From assembly GCF_018263905.1 (NCBI RefSeq), contig NZ_JAAFZU010000023.1, positions 1-64,000 on the forward strand: a stretch of DNA of 64,000 nucleotides, in the 5' to 3' direction. The notes beneath the pieces are model-generated. The model was not told where the DNA came from, searched no databases, and was given only the letters and a program-made list of their open reading frames with translations. This DNA comes from Loktanella sp. SALINAS62 (GTDB lineage Bacteria > Pseudomonadota > Alphaproteobacteria > Rhodobacterales > Rhodobacteraceae). A program made the position numbers and the translations under genes. Shown here piece by piece: positions 46,625-56,683 of this stretch (positions are counted from its first letter, which is position 1; the number at the start of each line of letters is the position of its first letter).

Positions 46625-47071
46625 CTAGGGTTTGGACAGCGTGCCCGTCAGCACATAGCGCAGGATTTCGGCCACCTGTTGCGGCGTTTCCACCACCGCC
46701 AGCGCAGCCGCGTCAATTTCCTTAAGCGCGTGCTGATGATCCGCGCCATGCATCACGACCAGCGACTTGCCCAGCGCAGCGGCCATGCCAGCATCAAAAG
46801 CCGCATTCCACTGTTTGTACTGGTCCCCAAACCTGACGACCACGATATCAGCGGTTTCGATCCCATGCCGGGTACGGATCGCGTTCAGCTTGGCCCCTTT
46901 GTGGTCGTGCCAAAACTTCTTGGGCTCTGCCCCCATGATGGCAACGCCACAATCATCCGACGCCGCATGATCTGTCACCGGTCCGGCAAAGTCCACGTCC
47001 AGACCCTGCGCTGCCGCAATGATCTGGTCGCGCCAGTCGGTATGGATTTCACCTGAAAGATAAACCTTCAT
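46625..47071 (-). CDS. YtoQ family protein
   Basis: This 148-residue protein (MKVYLSGEIHTDWRDQI...) matches the YtoQ family, seen as GEIHTDWR at the start, HDHKGAKLNAIRTRHGIETADIVVVRFGDQYKQWNAAFDAGMAAALGK in the middle, which resembles the nucleoside 2-deoxyribosyltransferase fold. Function is unknown. It lies 15 bases downstream of pheT on the same strand and is probably cotranscribed. Confidence 0.88.
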   Translation of the reverse strand: MKVYLSGEIHTDWRDQIIAAAQGLDVDFAGPVTDHAASDDCGVAIMGAEPKKFWHDHKGAKLNAIRTRHGIETADIVVVRFGDQYKQWNAAFDAGMAAALGKSLVVMHGADHQHALKEIDAAALAVVETPQQVAEILRYVLTGTLSKP

Positions 47072-47086
47072 CGTCGGAACCTTTCC

Positions 47087-49483
47087 TTAACTGCGCAGGG
47101 TGCCGTTCGTGGCTTTGGTCACCTTGGCCACGATCTGGGCCACGACCGCTTCGATCTGTTTGTCGGTCAAAGTGGCGTCCGTGGGCTGCAAACGGACAGT
47201 AAAGGCGAGCGATTTCTTGCCTTCGCCCAGACTGCCGCCGATAAATTCGTCGAACAGACGCACGTCGGCAATCAGGGACTTGTCCGCGCCAGCTGCGGCA
47301 TTCAGCAGTGTCTGCGCAGGCACGTCGGCATCGACCACAAAAGCAAAGTCGCGTTCGACCGCCTGCAAATCATTGGCCTGCAGCGCCGGGCGCGTGTTCG
47401 TCTTGGCACGCGGCAACGGCACCTCTGCCGGAAACAAGGTAAAGGCGACCGCCGGTCCCTTGACGCCCAGCGCGGTCAGCACCTTGGGATGCAGTTCACC
47501 GAAGACGCCCAGCACCTTTTTCGGGCCAAGGCAGATCTGGCCGTGACGTCCCGGATGGAACCACGCCGGTCCATCGCGCATCACTTGGGTTTTGGCCGGG
47601 GCACCGATTGCGGCCAACAGTGCCTCTGCGTCGGCTTTGGCATCGAACAGATCGACGGGTCGCGAAGCACCATGCACATCCTTGGGACCAGTCCGTCCGA
47701 TCAGAACACCGGTAACACATGGTGCCTGCTCACCGGGTTCACCGCCGGTGAAGATGTCACCGACCTCGAACAGGGCCATGTCGGCAATGCCGCGCGCCTG
47801 ATTGCGGGCTGCAGCCTGCAACAGCCCCGGCAGCAGCGCAGGGCGCATATGTGACATTTCCGAACTGATGGGGTTTTCAAGCCGCGTTGCATCCGCGCCA
47901 CCGCCGAACAGCGCAGCAGACGCCGCATCAATGAAACTGTAGGTCACGCATTCGTTGTAGCCCAGCGCCGCCGCCGTGCGTCGTGCTGCCTGCGCGCGCA
48001 CCTGCGACGGTGTCAGGACAGGTTTCGGAACACCGGGCTGCGTCCGGGGCAACGGTTTACCCTGCAATTTTGTCAGGGACGCGATGCGCGCGACCTCTTC
48101 GACAAGGTCGGCTTCGCCCTGCACGTCAGGGCGCCAGCTTGGTACATGCGCCTGATCGCCGTCGATGACAAAGCCCAGCGCGGTCAGTGTCGCACGTTGC
48201 GTATCGGCCGGAATATCCATCCCGACCAGACTGACGACGCGGTCGGTGTCCAGCGTATAGCTGCGCGCCACATCCGGCACGGCACCGGCGGTCACCATGT
48301 CGCTGGCCTGCCCACCTGCGTGGTCCATGATCATGGCACAGGCATGATCCAGCCCGGTGGGTGTGAACACCGGGTCGATCCCGCGTTCAAATCGGTAACG
48401 CGCGTCAGAGTTGATCTTGAGCGCGCGCCCGGCATAGGCGATTTGCACCGGGTCCCAATAGGCGCTTTCGACAAAGACACGCGTCGTTTCTGGCGTGCAG
48501 CCGGTCGCGTCGCCGCCCATGATCCCCGCGATGCTGACGGGACCGCTGTCGTCTGAAATGACGATTTGGCCTGCCGCAAGCGTATATGTCTTTTCATCCA
48601 GCGTACGGATTTCTTCGCCACCTTTTGCGCGATGGATGCGCAGATCGCCCGACAGCTTATCGGCATCAAAGACATGCAGCGGGCGATTCAGGTCATAAGT
48701 GTAGAAATTCGTCACATCGACTAAAAAGCTGATGGGTCGCAGCCCGATGGATTTCAGGCGCTGCTGCAACCAGTCCGGTGACGGGCCGTTCGTAACACCT
48801 TCGATCAGACGCCCGCAGAACACAGGACAGCCATCAGACGTATCCTCTGCGATCATGACGCCGACCGCGGGTGTGCCCTTGCCCTGCACAGGCAGTTCCG
48901 GCAGGGGCCGCAGCGTACCAATCCCCCGTGCCGCCAGATCGCGGGCCACGCCGCGAACGCCCAGCGCATCGGGACGGTTCGGCGTAATCGCAATTTCGAT
49001 GACAGGATCGACGCGGGCCGGGTCGTTCTGCGCCAGCCAGTCGGCAAAGCTTTGGCCGACATCGCCGCTTGCCAATTCGATGATGCCGTCGTGTTCTTCG
49101 GACAACTCCAGTTCGCGCTCTGACGCCATCATGCCAAAGCTTTCGATCCCGCGGATTTTGCCGACCCCGATGGTCGTATCGATGCCCGGCACATAGACGC
49201 CCGGATGGGCCACCACGACCGTGATCCCGGCCCGCGCATTGGGCGCGCCGCAGATGATCTGCTGGGTGCCATCGCGGGTGTCCACCTGACAGACCTGCAA
49301 CTTGTCGGCGTCAGGGTGTTTTTCCGCCGACAGCACATGGCCGATGGTGAAATCGCGCAAACGCTCTGCCGGATTTTCGACACCTTCAACCTCGAGCCCG
49401 AGATCGGTCAGCGTCTCGGCGATCACCTCGACAGAGGCATCGGTGTCCAGATGGGTTTTCAACCACGACAAAGAAAATTTCAC
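47087..49483 (-). CDS. pheT: Phenylalanine-tRNA ligase beta subunit
   Basis: This 798-residue subunit has the N-terminal tRNA-binding OB domain (KLQVCQVDTRDG region), the B3/B4 editing domain, the B5 domain, and a C-terminal ferredoxin-fold anticodon-binding domain (RPALQANDLQAVERDFAFVVD). It forms the alpha2-beta2 PheRS with PheS, which is not next to it here. The start is a GTG at 49483 giving VKFSLSWLKTHLDTD; upstream ATGs are outside the conserved region. ytoQ follows closely. Confidence 0.97.
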   Translation of the reverse strand: MKFSLSWLKTHLDTDASVEVIAETLTDLGLEVEGVENPAERLRDFTIGHVLSAEKHPDADKLQVCQVDTRDGTQQIICGAPNARAGITVVVAHPGVYVPGIDTTIGVGKIRGIESFGMMASERELELSEEHDGIIELASGDVGQSFADWLAQNDPARVDPVIEIAITPNRPDALGVRGVARDLAARGIGTLRPLPELPVQGKGTPAVGVMIAEDTSDGCPVFCGRLIEGVTNGPSPDWLQQRLKSIGLRPISFLVDVTNFYTYDLNRPLHVFDADKLSGDLRIHRAKGGEEIRTLDEKTYTLAAGQIVISDDSGPVSIAGIMGGDATGCTPETTRVFVESAYWDPVQIAYAGRALKINSDARYRFERGIDPVFTPTGLDHACAMIMDHAGGQASDMVTAGAVPDVARSYTLDTDRVVSLVGMDIPADTQRATLTALGFVIDGDQAHVPSWRPDVQGEADLVEEVARIASLTKLQGKPLPRTQPGVPKPVLTPSQVRAQAARRTAAALGYNECVTYSFIDAASAALFGGGADATRLENPISSEMSHMRPALLPGLLQAAARNQARGIADMALFEVGDIFTGGEPGEQAPCVTGVLIGRTGPKDVHGASRPVDLFDAKADAEALLAAIGAPAKTQVMRDGPAWFHPGRHGQICLGPKKVLGVFGELHPKVLTALGVKGPAVAFTLFPAEVPLPRAKTNTRPALQANDLQAVERDFAFVVDADVPAQTLLNAAAGADKSLIADVRLFDEFIGGSLGEGKKSLAFTVRLQPTDATLTDKQIEAVVAQIVAKVTKATNGTLRS

Positions 49484-49737
49484 GGATCCGGTCCCCTGAT
49501 TGGCACAATGCATGGCTGTCCTAGCCCATCGCGTCGCGGGGGAAAAGCCGGACCGGCAAACCAACGCCAAGGAGCGTGTCTGACCCAAAGTCGCAGCGTA
49601 CAGCACGCACCTTCGCTGCAACCCATGCCGTTAGAAGAAATCGCCATATAAACAGCCAATTTTGGCCACCGTTAACGCATAAGCAAAGGTCGCTTGCGCA
49701 TAGTCATCCGGTCGTCAAATTATAAAAAGCACGTTCC

Positions 49738-51360
49738 ATGGCAACAACATTCGAAGTCATCTATCTTGGCCAGCTGGCGATTATAGATTCCGAACAGAAC
49801 AACGAAGAGACTGCGGAAAACGCAGACGCCCTTGCCGGGCCGACTGCCATTTATGGATCAGAAACCGATCCGCTGTATAATCAGATCGGCACGCTGACAC
49901 CCGAACGCCTGCTGGAAGACGACAACGATTCATACGATGTCGACAACGTGGGTGGTTACGACAGCTTTAGCATCGACGGCGGCTCTGCACAGCTTTTCGA
50001 TGCGGTCGCGATATACAATGCGACGATCACATATATCGACGGAACGACAGCCGATATCACAGCCGTGGTATTTCAGGACGTCAACGGAAACACCTACCTT
50101 GCCCCGGAACTGACGCTTAACAGCGATCAGGCGGCACTGACCGCCATGCCGATCATGTCGCTGCAACTGGTTTCAGTCGCCAGCTATACCGGTGATTTTG
50201 TCGGCGGGTCCAGCACCGGCGACATGGATGCCGACCGGATCGCGGGCGATTTCAAGGCACCGGTCGATGGCGCGGAAATCGGCGAAAGCATGACAGTCGG
50301 TTATACGGATGCCGATGGCGACAAGGTCACCGAAGAAAACGATCTGATTTTTGCCAATGGCGGCGACGATACCGTCGACGCGGGCGGCGGGAACGATACG
50401 ATTTACGGGGGCACCGGCAACGACACGCTGACCGGCGGCAGCGGCGACGATAAGCTTTTTGGCGGGTCGGGAAACGACACACTGACCGGGGGCACCGGCA
50501 ACGACACATTCGGCTTTGACCGGTCCGGCGGGGATGATGTTGTCACCGATTTCGATCTGGGCGACGCCGACGGTGACGGGTTTTACAACGACCAACTGGA
50601 CGTATCAGCGCTACGGAATCTGGATGGCAGCCCCGTCAGCGCGTTCGATGTTACTGTGTTGGACGACGGAAACGGCAATGCGGTTTTGGTCTTTCCCGAG
50701 GGCGAAACCATCGTCTTGCAGGGGGTGGCCCCCGCTCAGATGGCGACCGCCGGGCAACGCTTTCTGGCAGGCATACCTTGCTTTACCGTTGGCACCTTGA
50801 TCATGACGCCCCTCGGCCATGTCCCCGTCGAAACATTACGCCCCGGTGATCTGGTCGACACCATGGACAACGGACCGAAACCATTGATCTGGGTCGGTCG
50901 CCGTGATCTGGACGCCACTGCCCTGACAGAAAATCCGAAACTGCGCCCTGTCCTTATTCAAGACGGCGCATTCGGAAACACCGCTCCGCTTATTGTGTCG
51001 CCACAGCATGCCATTTTGACACGGTCCGCAGATAGCGGCGATCAGCAGCTTGTCCGCGCGACCCATCTGGCCCGGATGGACGGCGGTACTGTCCGTATCG
51101 CGCGTGGGAAACGGCACGTCAGCTATATCCATATCATGTTCGAACGCCATCAGCTTGTTAAATCAAACGGCATCTGGACCGAAAGCTTTTTTCCCGGCCC
51201 ACAAGCGCTGGCCATGATGAAGACGCCGGAAATACTGGAATTATTTTCGCTGTTTCCGGAACTGAACTTTGGGGCCGTGCAGGCCTTTGGCCCGACAGCC
51301 CGCCCGGTCGTACGGCGCAAGGATTTGCCAGACAATCTGGCACGGATGCAGATGTGTTGA
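49738..51360 (+). CDS. RTX repeat and Hint_2 domain protein, probably secreted
   Basis: This 540-residue acidic protein has no Sec signal. About five RTX Ca2+-binding nonapeptides (GGxGNDxL/F type) lie at about 207-262, and a Hint_2 domain starts at Cys348 ([12 protein letters not shown]...[10 protein letters not shown]), with SPQHAIL and the FERHQLV-to-TESFFPG end. It lacks a C-terminal HN splicing end, so it may be an autoprocessing or stabilising module only. Such proteins are common in roseobacters and are exported by type I systems, but no such transporter genes are nearby. Its role is unknown. Confidence 0.88.
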   Translation: MATTFEVIYLGQLAIIDSEQNNEETAENADALAGPTAIYGSETDPLYNQIGTLTPERLLEDDNDSYDVDNVGGYDSFSIDGGSAQLFDAVAIYNATITYIDGTTADITAVVFQDVNGNTYLAPELTLNSDQAALTAMPIMSLQLVSVASYTGDFVGGSSTGDMDADRIAGDFKAPVDGAEIGESMTVGYTDADGDKVTEENDLIFANGGDDTVDAGGGNDTIYGGTGNDTLTGGSGDDKLFGGSGNDTLTGGTGNDTFGFDRSGGDDVVTDFDLGDADGDGFYNDQLDVSALRNLDGSPVSAFDVTVLDDGNGNAVLVFPEGETIVLQGVAPAQMATAGQRFLAGIPCFTVGTLIMTPLGHVPVETLRPGDLVDTMDNGPKPLIWVGRRDLDATALTENPKLRPVLIQDGAFGNTAPLIVSPQHAILTRSADSGDQQLVRATHLARMDGGTVRIARGKRHVSYIHIMFERHQLVKSNGIWTESFFPGPQALAMMKTPEILELFSLFPELNFGAVQAFGPTARPVVRRKDLPDNLARMQMC

Positions 51361-51390
51361 TCCGATCGCCCGAAATTAACCGATGAACCT

Positions 51391-52359
51391 TTACAGCCAG
51401 CCGCGATATTTGAAGTAAAGATAGGGCAGGATGGCCGCCGCGATCATCAACCCGATCGCAAAAGGATAGCCGAACAGCCAAGACAATTCAGGCATGTATT
51501 CAAAGTTCATGCCATAAATCGAAGCGATGAGTGTCGGCGGCAGGAAGATCACGGCAACAACCGAAAAAATCTTGATCGTCGCGTTCTGTTCGATGTTGAT
51601 CATGCCAAGGCTGGCGTCGAGCATGAAGGTGATTTTTTGCGATAAAAAGCCGGAATGATCGGTAAGCGAGCGCGCGTCCCGCGAAAGCGTCTTGATACGC
51701 TCACGCAAATCTGGCCCAAGTCCGCGTTCCGACGCGACATGACCAAGGAACCCCGCCAACCGTTCAAGCGTGATCAGGCTGTCCCTGATGTGCGAATTCA
51801 GATCCCCCTTGCGCCCGATCTTTTCTAGAACGCCTTGGAAATTCCGACGCACAGACGTTGTGTCAGACTTACGAAAGATACTCGCAGATATCGCGTCGAT
51901 ATCACGCCCCGCCCGTTCCAGAACATCGGCCAGCCTGTCTATAATGACCTCAAGCAGGCCAACCAGAACAGTATCCGCATCCGGCAGCTTCATCGCGGTC
52001 TTGCGTGCCTGGGTCGGAAATGTCGTAAAGGCGCGGGGATCGTGATAGCGCACTGTGATCAACTGCTTGCCGGACAGGATGAACGAAACGGGGGCCATCT
52101 CGGGATCGTCATCATCGGTTTGTGCCGGCAGTATCGCCGTCATGAACGATGACTCGTTCTCCCGGTAAAGACGTGACGAAACCTCGATCTCCTCCATGTC
52201 GGCACGGTCCGGAATAGTGATCCCAAGGCGGTCGCCCAGCGTAGCAACCTCTTCAGGGCTCGGGCTCACAAGATCAATCCAGGTGGCGTCAAAGTCTGGT
52301 GTTTCGTCAATATCGCCGGGCTGCAGTCGGTTCTGGACGGTGTTGAATATGCGGATCAT
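51391..52359 (-). CDS. corA: CorA family divalent metal transporter
   Basis: This 322-residue CorA-family channel has a large cytosolic N-terminal domain and two C-terminal TM helices around the signature YGMNFEYMP (GMN motif). The extended coiled-coil helix (MLDASLGMINIEQN) leads into TM1. The likely cargo is Mg2+ (or Co2+/Zn2+ for the ZntB branch). ATG 52359 is chosen; the frame remains open upstream by chance. No partner genes are adjacent. Confidence 0.93.
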   Translation of the reverse strand: MIRIFNTVQNRLQPGDIDETPDFDATWIDLVSPSPEEVATLGDRLGITIPDRADMEEIEVSSRLYRENESSFMTAILPAQTDDDDPEMAPVSFILSGKQLITVRYHDPRAFTTFPTQARKTAMKLPDADTVLVGLLEVIIDRLADVLERAGRDIDAISASIFRKSDTTSVRRNFQGVLEKIGRKGDLNSHIRDSLITLERLAGFLGHVASERGLGPDLRERIKTLSRDARSLTDHSGFLSQKITFMLDASLGMINIEQNATIKIFSVVAVIFLPPTLIASIYGMNFEYMPELSWLFGYPFAIGLMIAAAILPYLYFKYRGWL

Positions 52360-52733
52360 GCGTTTCTTTGCCTTATCGCAGTGAATTTCTGACCTCGTCC
52401 GCGCGCCGCCATGCGAAAGGTGGCGCACAGAGCAGCGACGCAATCATCAACAGGGCTGTTATTGATCGCTGACACGCGCAACGCGCACTGTTGCAAAGGT
52501 CATAAAGCCATCTTGAACCCAAGTGTGAGACTCGATGACGTTGCCAACCGCGCGTCTAATCCGTGACCCTGAAAAAGCCCGACCCTTGGGGGATCGGGCC
52601 GGGTTACTGCAAGCGTCGCTTCGATTACCGCGATCTGATATGGGCGCGACCCAAGGAAGTCAGGCACACGGTTGGAAAAACCAGCACTCTTTCGCTGCCA
52701 GGGCGCTGATGAAAAGCAACGCGCACTTTACGC
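52360..52733. other. Intergenic region without a supported gene
   Basis: Between corA and the zinc-ribbon gene there are about 374 bases without a credible coding region. They hold the corA promoter region and a minus-strand terminator at 52572-52599. Small open frames here are shadows of neighbouring genes. I see no tRNA or repeat. Confidence 0.6.
52572..52599 (-). terminator. Rho-independent terminator on the minus strand after zinc-ribbon gene
   Basis: GCCCGA and TCGGGC arms with a 10-nt loop are followed, in minus-strand reading, by TTTTTC. It lies 135 bases past the zinc-ribbon protein stop. Confidence 0.6.
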
Positions 52734-53060
52734 TTAGAAGTCGAACAGTTCGCCCAGAAAGCCCTTTCGCTTTTTCTCGTGGCCGTATCCGCCCTGATAG
52801 CGACGCCTGTCATCTTCACTTCGTCGATCATCGTCGTATCGACCCTCGGCGCGCCGGGGCGCCTCTTGCGGTGCAGCCGGAGGCCGTGATTGGGCGGAGG
52901 CACGCTCGATGATCTTGTCAAGTTCGCCCCGGTCGAGCCACACACCGCGGCATTGCGGACAATAATCGATTTCGACGCCGGAACGGTCCGTCATGACAAG
53001 TTCGGTTCCGTCAAGTGGGCATTTCAAGATGCGGTCCTCCATAACTATCTGGGTTTTCAT
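52734..53060 (-). CDS. TFIIB-type zinc-ribbon protein (zf-TFIIB)
   Basis: This 108-residue protein has a CxxD/G ... CPQC zinc ribbon: CPLDGTELVMTDRSGVEIDYCPQCRGVWLDRGELDKI matches zf-TFIIB (PF13453). The rest is an Arg/Asp/Gly-rich disordered linker ending in KKRKGFLGELFDF, a conserved tail of this family. Function unknown, possibly protein- or nucleic-acid-binding. A second ATG at 53042 is an alternative start. Confidence 0.87.
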   Translation of the reverse strand: MKTQIVMEDRILKCPLDGTELVMTDRSGVEIDYCPQCRGVWLDRGELDKIIERASAQSRPPAAPQEAPRRAEGRYDDDRRSEDDRRRYQGGYGHEKKRKGFLGELFDF

Positions 53061-53195
53061 CTGGTTATAAAAAGCGCGTTTTCAAGCATGGCCCGCCTGA
53101 TCCGGGCCACGTCGCTGCCGCATAGGCCAGCATGGGGGCCGACATTTTACGGCAAACTTCGGCAAGACGCGCGGTCCTTTCAGGGGGTGCACAGT

Positions 53196-55511
53196 TCAGC
53201 GGTCATCACTCCAGCGCCACTCCTTGATCTCTGGAAGGTCCTCGCCGGTGCGATGGCTCCAGTCATGCTGCCGTTGCCGCATTTCGTTCACGTAGCCGCG
53301 CAAAGCATCAGCCGCATGACCGCTTCGCCCTGCTCTGTCCAAAGCGTCGAGGGCAATCGTGAAGCGATCAATCCCGTTCATCGCCGTCATGTTAAACGGC
53401 GTCGTGGTCGTGCCCTTTTCGCGGTAGCCGTTGACGTGGAACAGATGGTGGCCAGCGCGGCGATACGTCAGCTCGTGGATCAGCCCAGGATAGCCGTGAT
53501 GATTAAAGATCACCGGCGCATCGGTGCCAAAGACAGCGTCGAAGCGGTCGTCGCTCGCGCCATCAGGGTTCTGACTGGGCGGCTGAAGCGCCATCAGGTC
53601 AACGACGTTGACGAAGCGCAGCGCCATATCCGGCAAGAACCGCCGCAAGAGTGTCACCGCCGCCAGTGCCTCCAGCGTCGGCACGTCTCCGGCTGCGGCT
53701 ATAACCGCCTCAGGCTTGTGATCGTTCGCAGCCCAGTCCCAGATTCCAAAGCCTGCCGACAGGTGGGCACGCGCGGCATCAAGCGGCAGCCACTGCGGCT
53801 CTTGCTGCTTGCCAGCGACGATGCAGTTCGCGCGGTCAGTGGTCGCCATGACCTGTTCCACCACGGCCAGCAGGGAATTCGCGTCGGGCGGCAGGTAGAG
53901 CCGAACCATTTCGGCACCCTTGGTCGCAAGATGATCAAGGAATCCGGGGTCCTGATGGGTAAATCCATTATGCTCCTGCCGCCACACATGGCTCGATAGT
54001 AGCCAGTTCAGCGATGGGATCGGCGCCCGCCATCCCGTCTCTTTTGCCTCACGCATCCACTTGATGTGCTGGTTGGCCATCGAACCGACGATATGGATAA
54101 AGGCCTCGTAGGAGTTAAAGAGGCCATGCCGCCCGGTCAGCAGGTAGCCTTCCAACCAACCTTGGCACAGATGTTCTGACAGCACTTCCATGACCCGGCC
54201 TTGGGGCGACAGCGCAGCGTCCGTATCGCGCACCGGACCGGGTGCGAAACGCGGCGAAGCGTCAAAAACGGCGTTAAGCTTGTTGGATTCGGTCTCGTCC
54301 GGCCCGAACAGGCGGAAGTTGCGCGGATTGCGCCGCATCAGGTCGGCCAGCCAGTGGCCCAGAACGGTCGTGGCGCTGCCATTTACGGCACCCGGCGCAT
54401 CGAACGTCAGGGCGTGGTCCTCTGCCCGCGGCAGGTCCAACGGCACAGTCAGCCGCCCACCGTCCGCATGGGGTGTCGCGCCGAGCCTGCGACCGCCTTC
54501 GGGGACCAGCGTCAAGACCTGCGGCGAGGGCCGACCCTCTGGAAACAAGTCATCGGGGCGGTAGCGGCGCAGCCACTCCTCTAACTGGCGCAGATGCGGC
54601 CCTTCTTCGCGCGGCACATCCAAGGGGACCTGATGGGCGCGAAAGGTTCCCTCGACCTGCTGGCCGTCGACATCTTGCGGTCCGGTCCAGCCCTTGGGGC
54701 TGCGCAGGACGATCATTGGCGGCCGCCCTTCTCCATCGCGCACAATGCGGGCGTGGGCATCAAGGCAAGCGTCCATCGCTGCGGCCATGTCGCGATGCAT
54801 CTGTTCCGGCGCGTCGCCTTCGACAAAGATTGGCTGCCAGCCGTAGCCGTGGAACAGGGCGTCGATTTCTTCTCGCGCCATCCGCCCCAACAGCGTCGGT
54901 GCGGCGATACGATAGCCGTTCAGGTGCAGCACAGGCAGGACGAAACCGTCGCGTCCGGGGCGCAGGAAACGGTGGGAATGCCAGCTCGTCGCCAGCGCAC
55001 CGGTCTCGGCCTCTCCGTCGCCGATGGCGCAGAGCACCGTCAGGTCCGGGCTGTCAAAGGCCGCACCGGTCGCGTGGGCCAGCGCATAGCCAAGCTCACC
55101 CCCTTCGTGGATAGAGCCCGGCGTGGGCGCGGCGGCATGAGAGGGAACGCCCCCGGGAAACGAAAACTGCCGGAACAGCGCGCGCATCCCATCCGCGTCC
55201 TGCGGCACGTCGGAATGACGCTCGCTATAAGAGCCGTCGAGCCAGGCACCGGCCACCATTGCGGGGCCGCCGTGGCCGGGACCGGCGACGAAAAGCATAT
55301 CAAGACCCCGTTCGATGATGACCCGGTTCGCATGCGCCTGCATGAATGTCAGGCCCGGCGTGGTGCCCCAGTGGCCCAACTGGCGGGCTTTTATATCTTC
55401 GGGCGCTAGCGGCCGCATCAAAAGCGGATTGTCCATCAGATAGATCTGCCCGACTGACAGGTAGTTGGCCGCGCGCCACCAGGCGTCGACGGCGGAAAGA
55501 TCAATGCGCAT
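53196..55511 (-). CDS. xfp: Phosphoketolase (xylulose-5-P/fructose-6-P)
   Basis: This 771-residue thiamine-diphosphate enzyme splits xylulose 5-phosphate or fructose 6-phosphate into acetyl-phosphate plus glyceraldehyde 3-phosphate or erythrose 4-phosphate. Conserved blocks are NYLSVGQIYLMDNPLL, LGHWGTTPGL, GPGHGGPA, the ThDP motif AIGDGEAETG, and GRHGLFNSYEAFIHI. It overlaps the ackA stop region by 11 bases, so the pair is an operon. Acetyl-phosphate feeds the acetate kinase. Confidence 0.96.
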   Translation of the reverse strand: MRIDLSAVDAWWRAANYLSVGQIYLMDNPLLMRPLAPEDIKARQLGHWGTTPGLTFMQAHANRVIIERGLDMLFVAGPGHGGPAMVAGAWLDGSYSERHSDVPQDADGMRALFRQFSFPGGVPSHAAAPTPGSIHEGGELGYALAHATGAAFDSPDLTVLCAIGDGEAETGALATSWHSHRFLRPGRDGFVLPVLHLNGYRIAAPTLLGRMAREEIDALFHGYGWQPIFVEGDAPEQMHRDMAAAMDACLDAHARIVRDGEGRPPMIVLRSPKGWTGPQDVDGQQVEGTFRAHQVPLDVPREEGPHLRQLEEWLRRYRPDDLFPEGRPSPQVLTLVPEGGRRLGATPHADGGRLTVPLDLPRAEDHALTFDAPGAVNGSATTVLGHWLADLMRRNPRNFRLFGPDETESNKLNAVFDASPRFAPGPVRDTDAALSPQGRVMEVLSEHLCQGWLEGYLLTGRHGLFNSYEAFIHIVGSMANQHIKWMREAKETGWRAPIPSLNWLLSSHVWRQEHNGFTHQDPGFLDHLATKGAEMVRLYLPPDANSLLAVVEQVMATTDRANCIVAGKQQEPQWLPLDAARAHLSAGFGIWDWAANDHKPEAVIAAAGDVPTLEALAAVTLLRRFLPDMALRFVNVVDLMALQPPSQNPDGASDDRFDAVFGTDAPVIFNHHGYPGLIHELTYRRAGHHLFHVNGYREKGTTTTPFNMTAMNGIDRFTIALDALDRAGRSGHAADALRGYVNEMRQRQHDWSHRTGEDLPEIKEWRWSDDR

Positions 55512-56649
55512 GGTCGTCCTCTTGGATCAGGGTTGCGGCGTGGTGCGCCATCATCCGTTCCTCCTCGGTCGGCATCGCGCGGATTTGCACCGCGCTGTCC
55601 GGTGCAGAGACGATGGCAGCGTCTTGCGTATTGGCATCGTCGTCCAGCGACAGGCCCAACCATGCAAGTTCCGCCACGATCCGCTGCCGTATCACCGGCT
55701 GTTCCGCCCCCGCACCGCCGGTAAAGACCAGCGCATCAAGACCACCAGCCGAAACCGCCATCTCGGAAACGGCCTTGGCCGTGCGACGGCAGAAAAGCGC
55801 GACAGCTGCCTCTGCCTGCTGGCTGCCGTCGGGCAGGATATCGCGCAGGTCAGAGGAGATGCCCGAAACGCCCAACAGCCCCGAGCGGTGCCAAAGCAGG
55901 TTCTCAAGATCGTCGCAGCTCATTTCCTGCTTGAGCGCGTAGAGCAGCAGTCCGGGATCGACCGCGCCAGAACGGGTGCCCATCATCAACCCGTCCAGTG
56001 GCGTCGCACCCATCGAAGTGTCGACGCTTTGGCCGTCGAGGATCGCGCAGGCGCTCGAACCGCCCGACAGATGCAACGACACGATGCGTCGGCAATCCGG
56101 CGCTTCCGCAGCCATCTTTCGGGCGACCCAGCCGTGCGACAGACCGTGAAAGCCATAGCGGCGGATGTCGACGAACGGCACCTCGGGGGCGACCGGGATC
56201 TGCCGCGCGACAAGAGGCATGTCATAGTGAAAAGCGGTGTCAAAGACAGCGATCTGCCGCAAACCGGGTCGCTCTTCAGCCAGTCGCCGTACGACCGACA
56301 GGCCTGCTGGCTGGTGGACCGGCGCGAGCGGCGCAAGCGTGTCCAGCCGCGCGATCTCTGCCGCGTCAAGCCACGCTGCCGCCTGCGCCGTCTGACCGCC
56401 GTGAACGATGCGGTGAACGGGGATGGCGCCCTCGCCCTCTCGCTTGATCAGCAGCGCGGCGATGGCGGGAAAGTCAGCCGGATCGTCGACATCAAGCACA
56501 CCCGGCGCTTCGCCAGGGCGACCCAGCGCCACCGTCTGCGCCACCGACAGATCGATCCCACCCGTCCACGCTGGCGTGGAAGCGCCAGCAGGAAACAGCG
56601 CGAAGGCTAGGCTGGAAGAACCGACATTGAGGCATAAAAGCGAAGGCAT
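55501..56649 (-). CDS. ackA: Acetate kinase
   Basis: This 382-residue enzyme converts acetyl-phosphate and ADP to acetate and ATP. It starts LCLNVGSSSLAFALF (the phosphate-binding N-x-GSSS block), with HRIVHGG, VFDTAFHYDMP, RYGFHGLSHGW and VFTGGAGAEQ. Cotranscription with phosphoketolase suggests an ATP-yielding phosphoketolase bypass. No phosphotransacetylase gene is present here. Confidence 0.95.
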   Translation of the reverse strand: MPSLLCLNVGSSSLAFALFPAGASTPAWTGGIDLSVAQTVALGRPGEAPGVLDVDDPADFPAIAALLIKREGEGAIPVHRIVHGGQTAQAAAWLDAAEIARLDTLAPLAPVHQPAGLSVVRRLAEERPGLRQIAVFDTAFHYDMPLVARQIPVAPEVPFVDIRRYGFHGLSHGWVARKMAAEAPDCRRIVSLHLSGGSSACAILDGQSVDTSMGATPLDGLMMGTRSGAVDPGLLLYALKQEMSCDDLENLLWHRSGLLGVSGISSDLRDILPDGSQQAEAAVALFCRRTAKAVSEMAVSAGGLDALVFTGGAGAEQPVIRQRIVAELAWLGLSLDDDANTQDAAIVSAPDSAVQIRAMPTEEERMMAHHAATLIQEDDHAH

Positions 56650-56683
56650 GACGATAGGCGGGACCGATTAGGCATGTTCATGA

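Noticed and set aside
52535-52912. Plus-strand frame of 125 codons in the corA-zinc-ribbon gap
   Set aside because: It mostly overlaps the zinc-ribbon gene on the opposite strand and has an Arg/Ser-rich shadow composition.
55465-56610. Plus-strand open frame of 381 codons
   Set aside because: Antisense to ackA, no recognisable domain.
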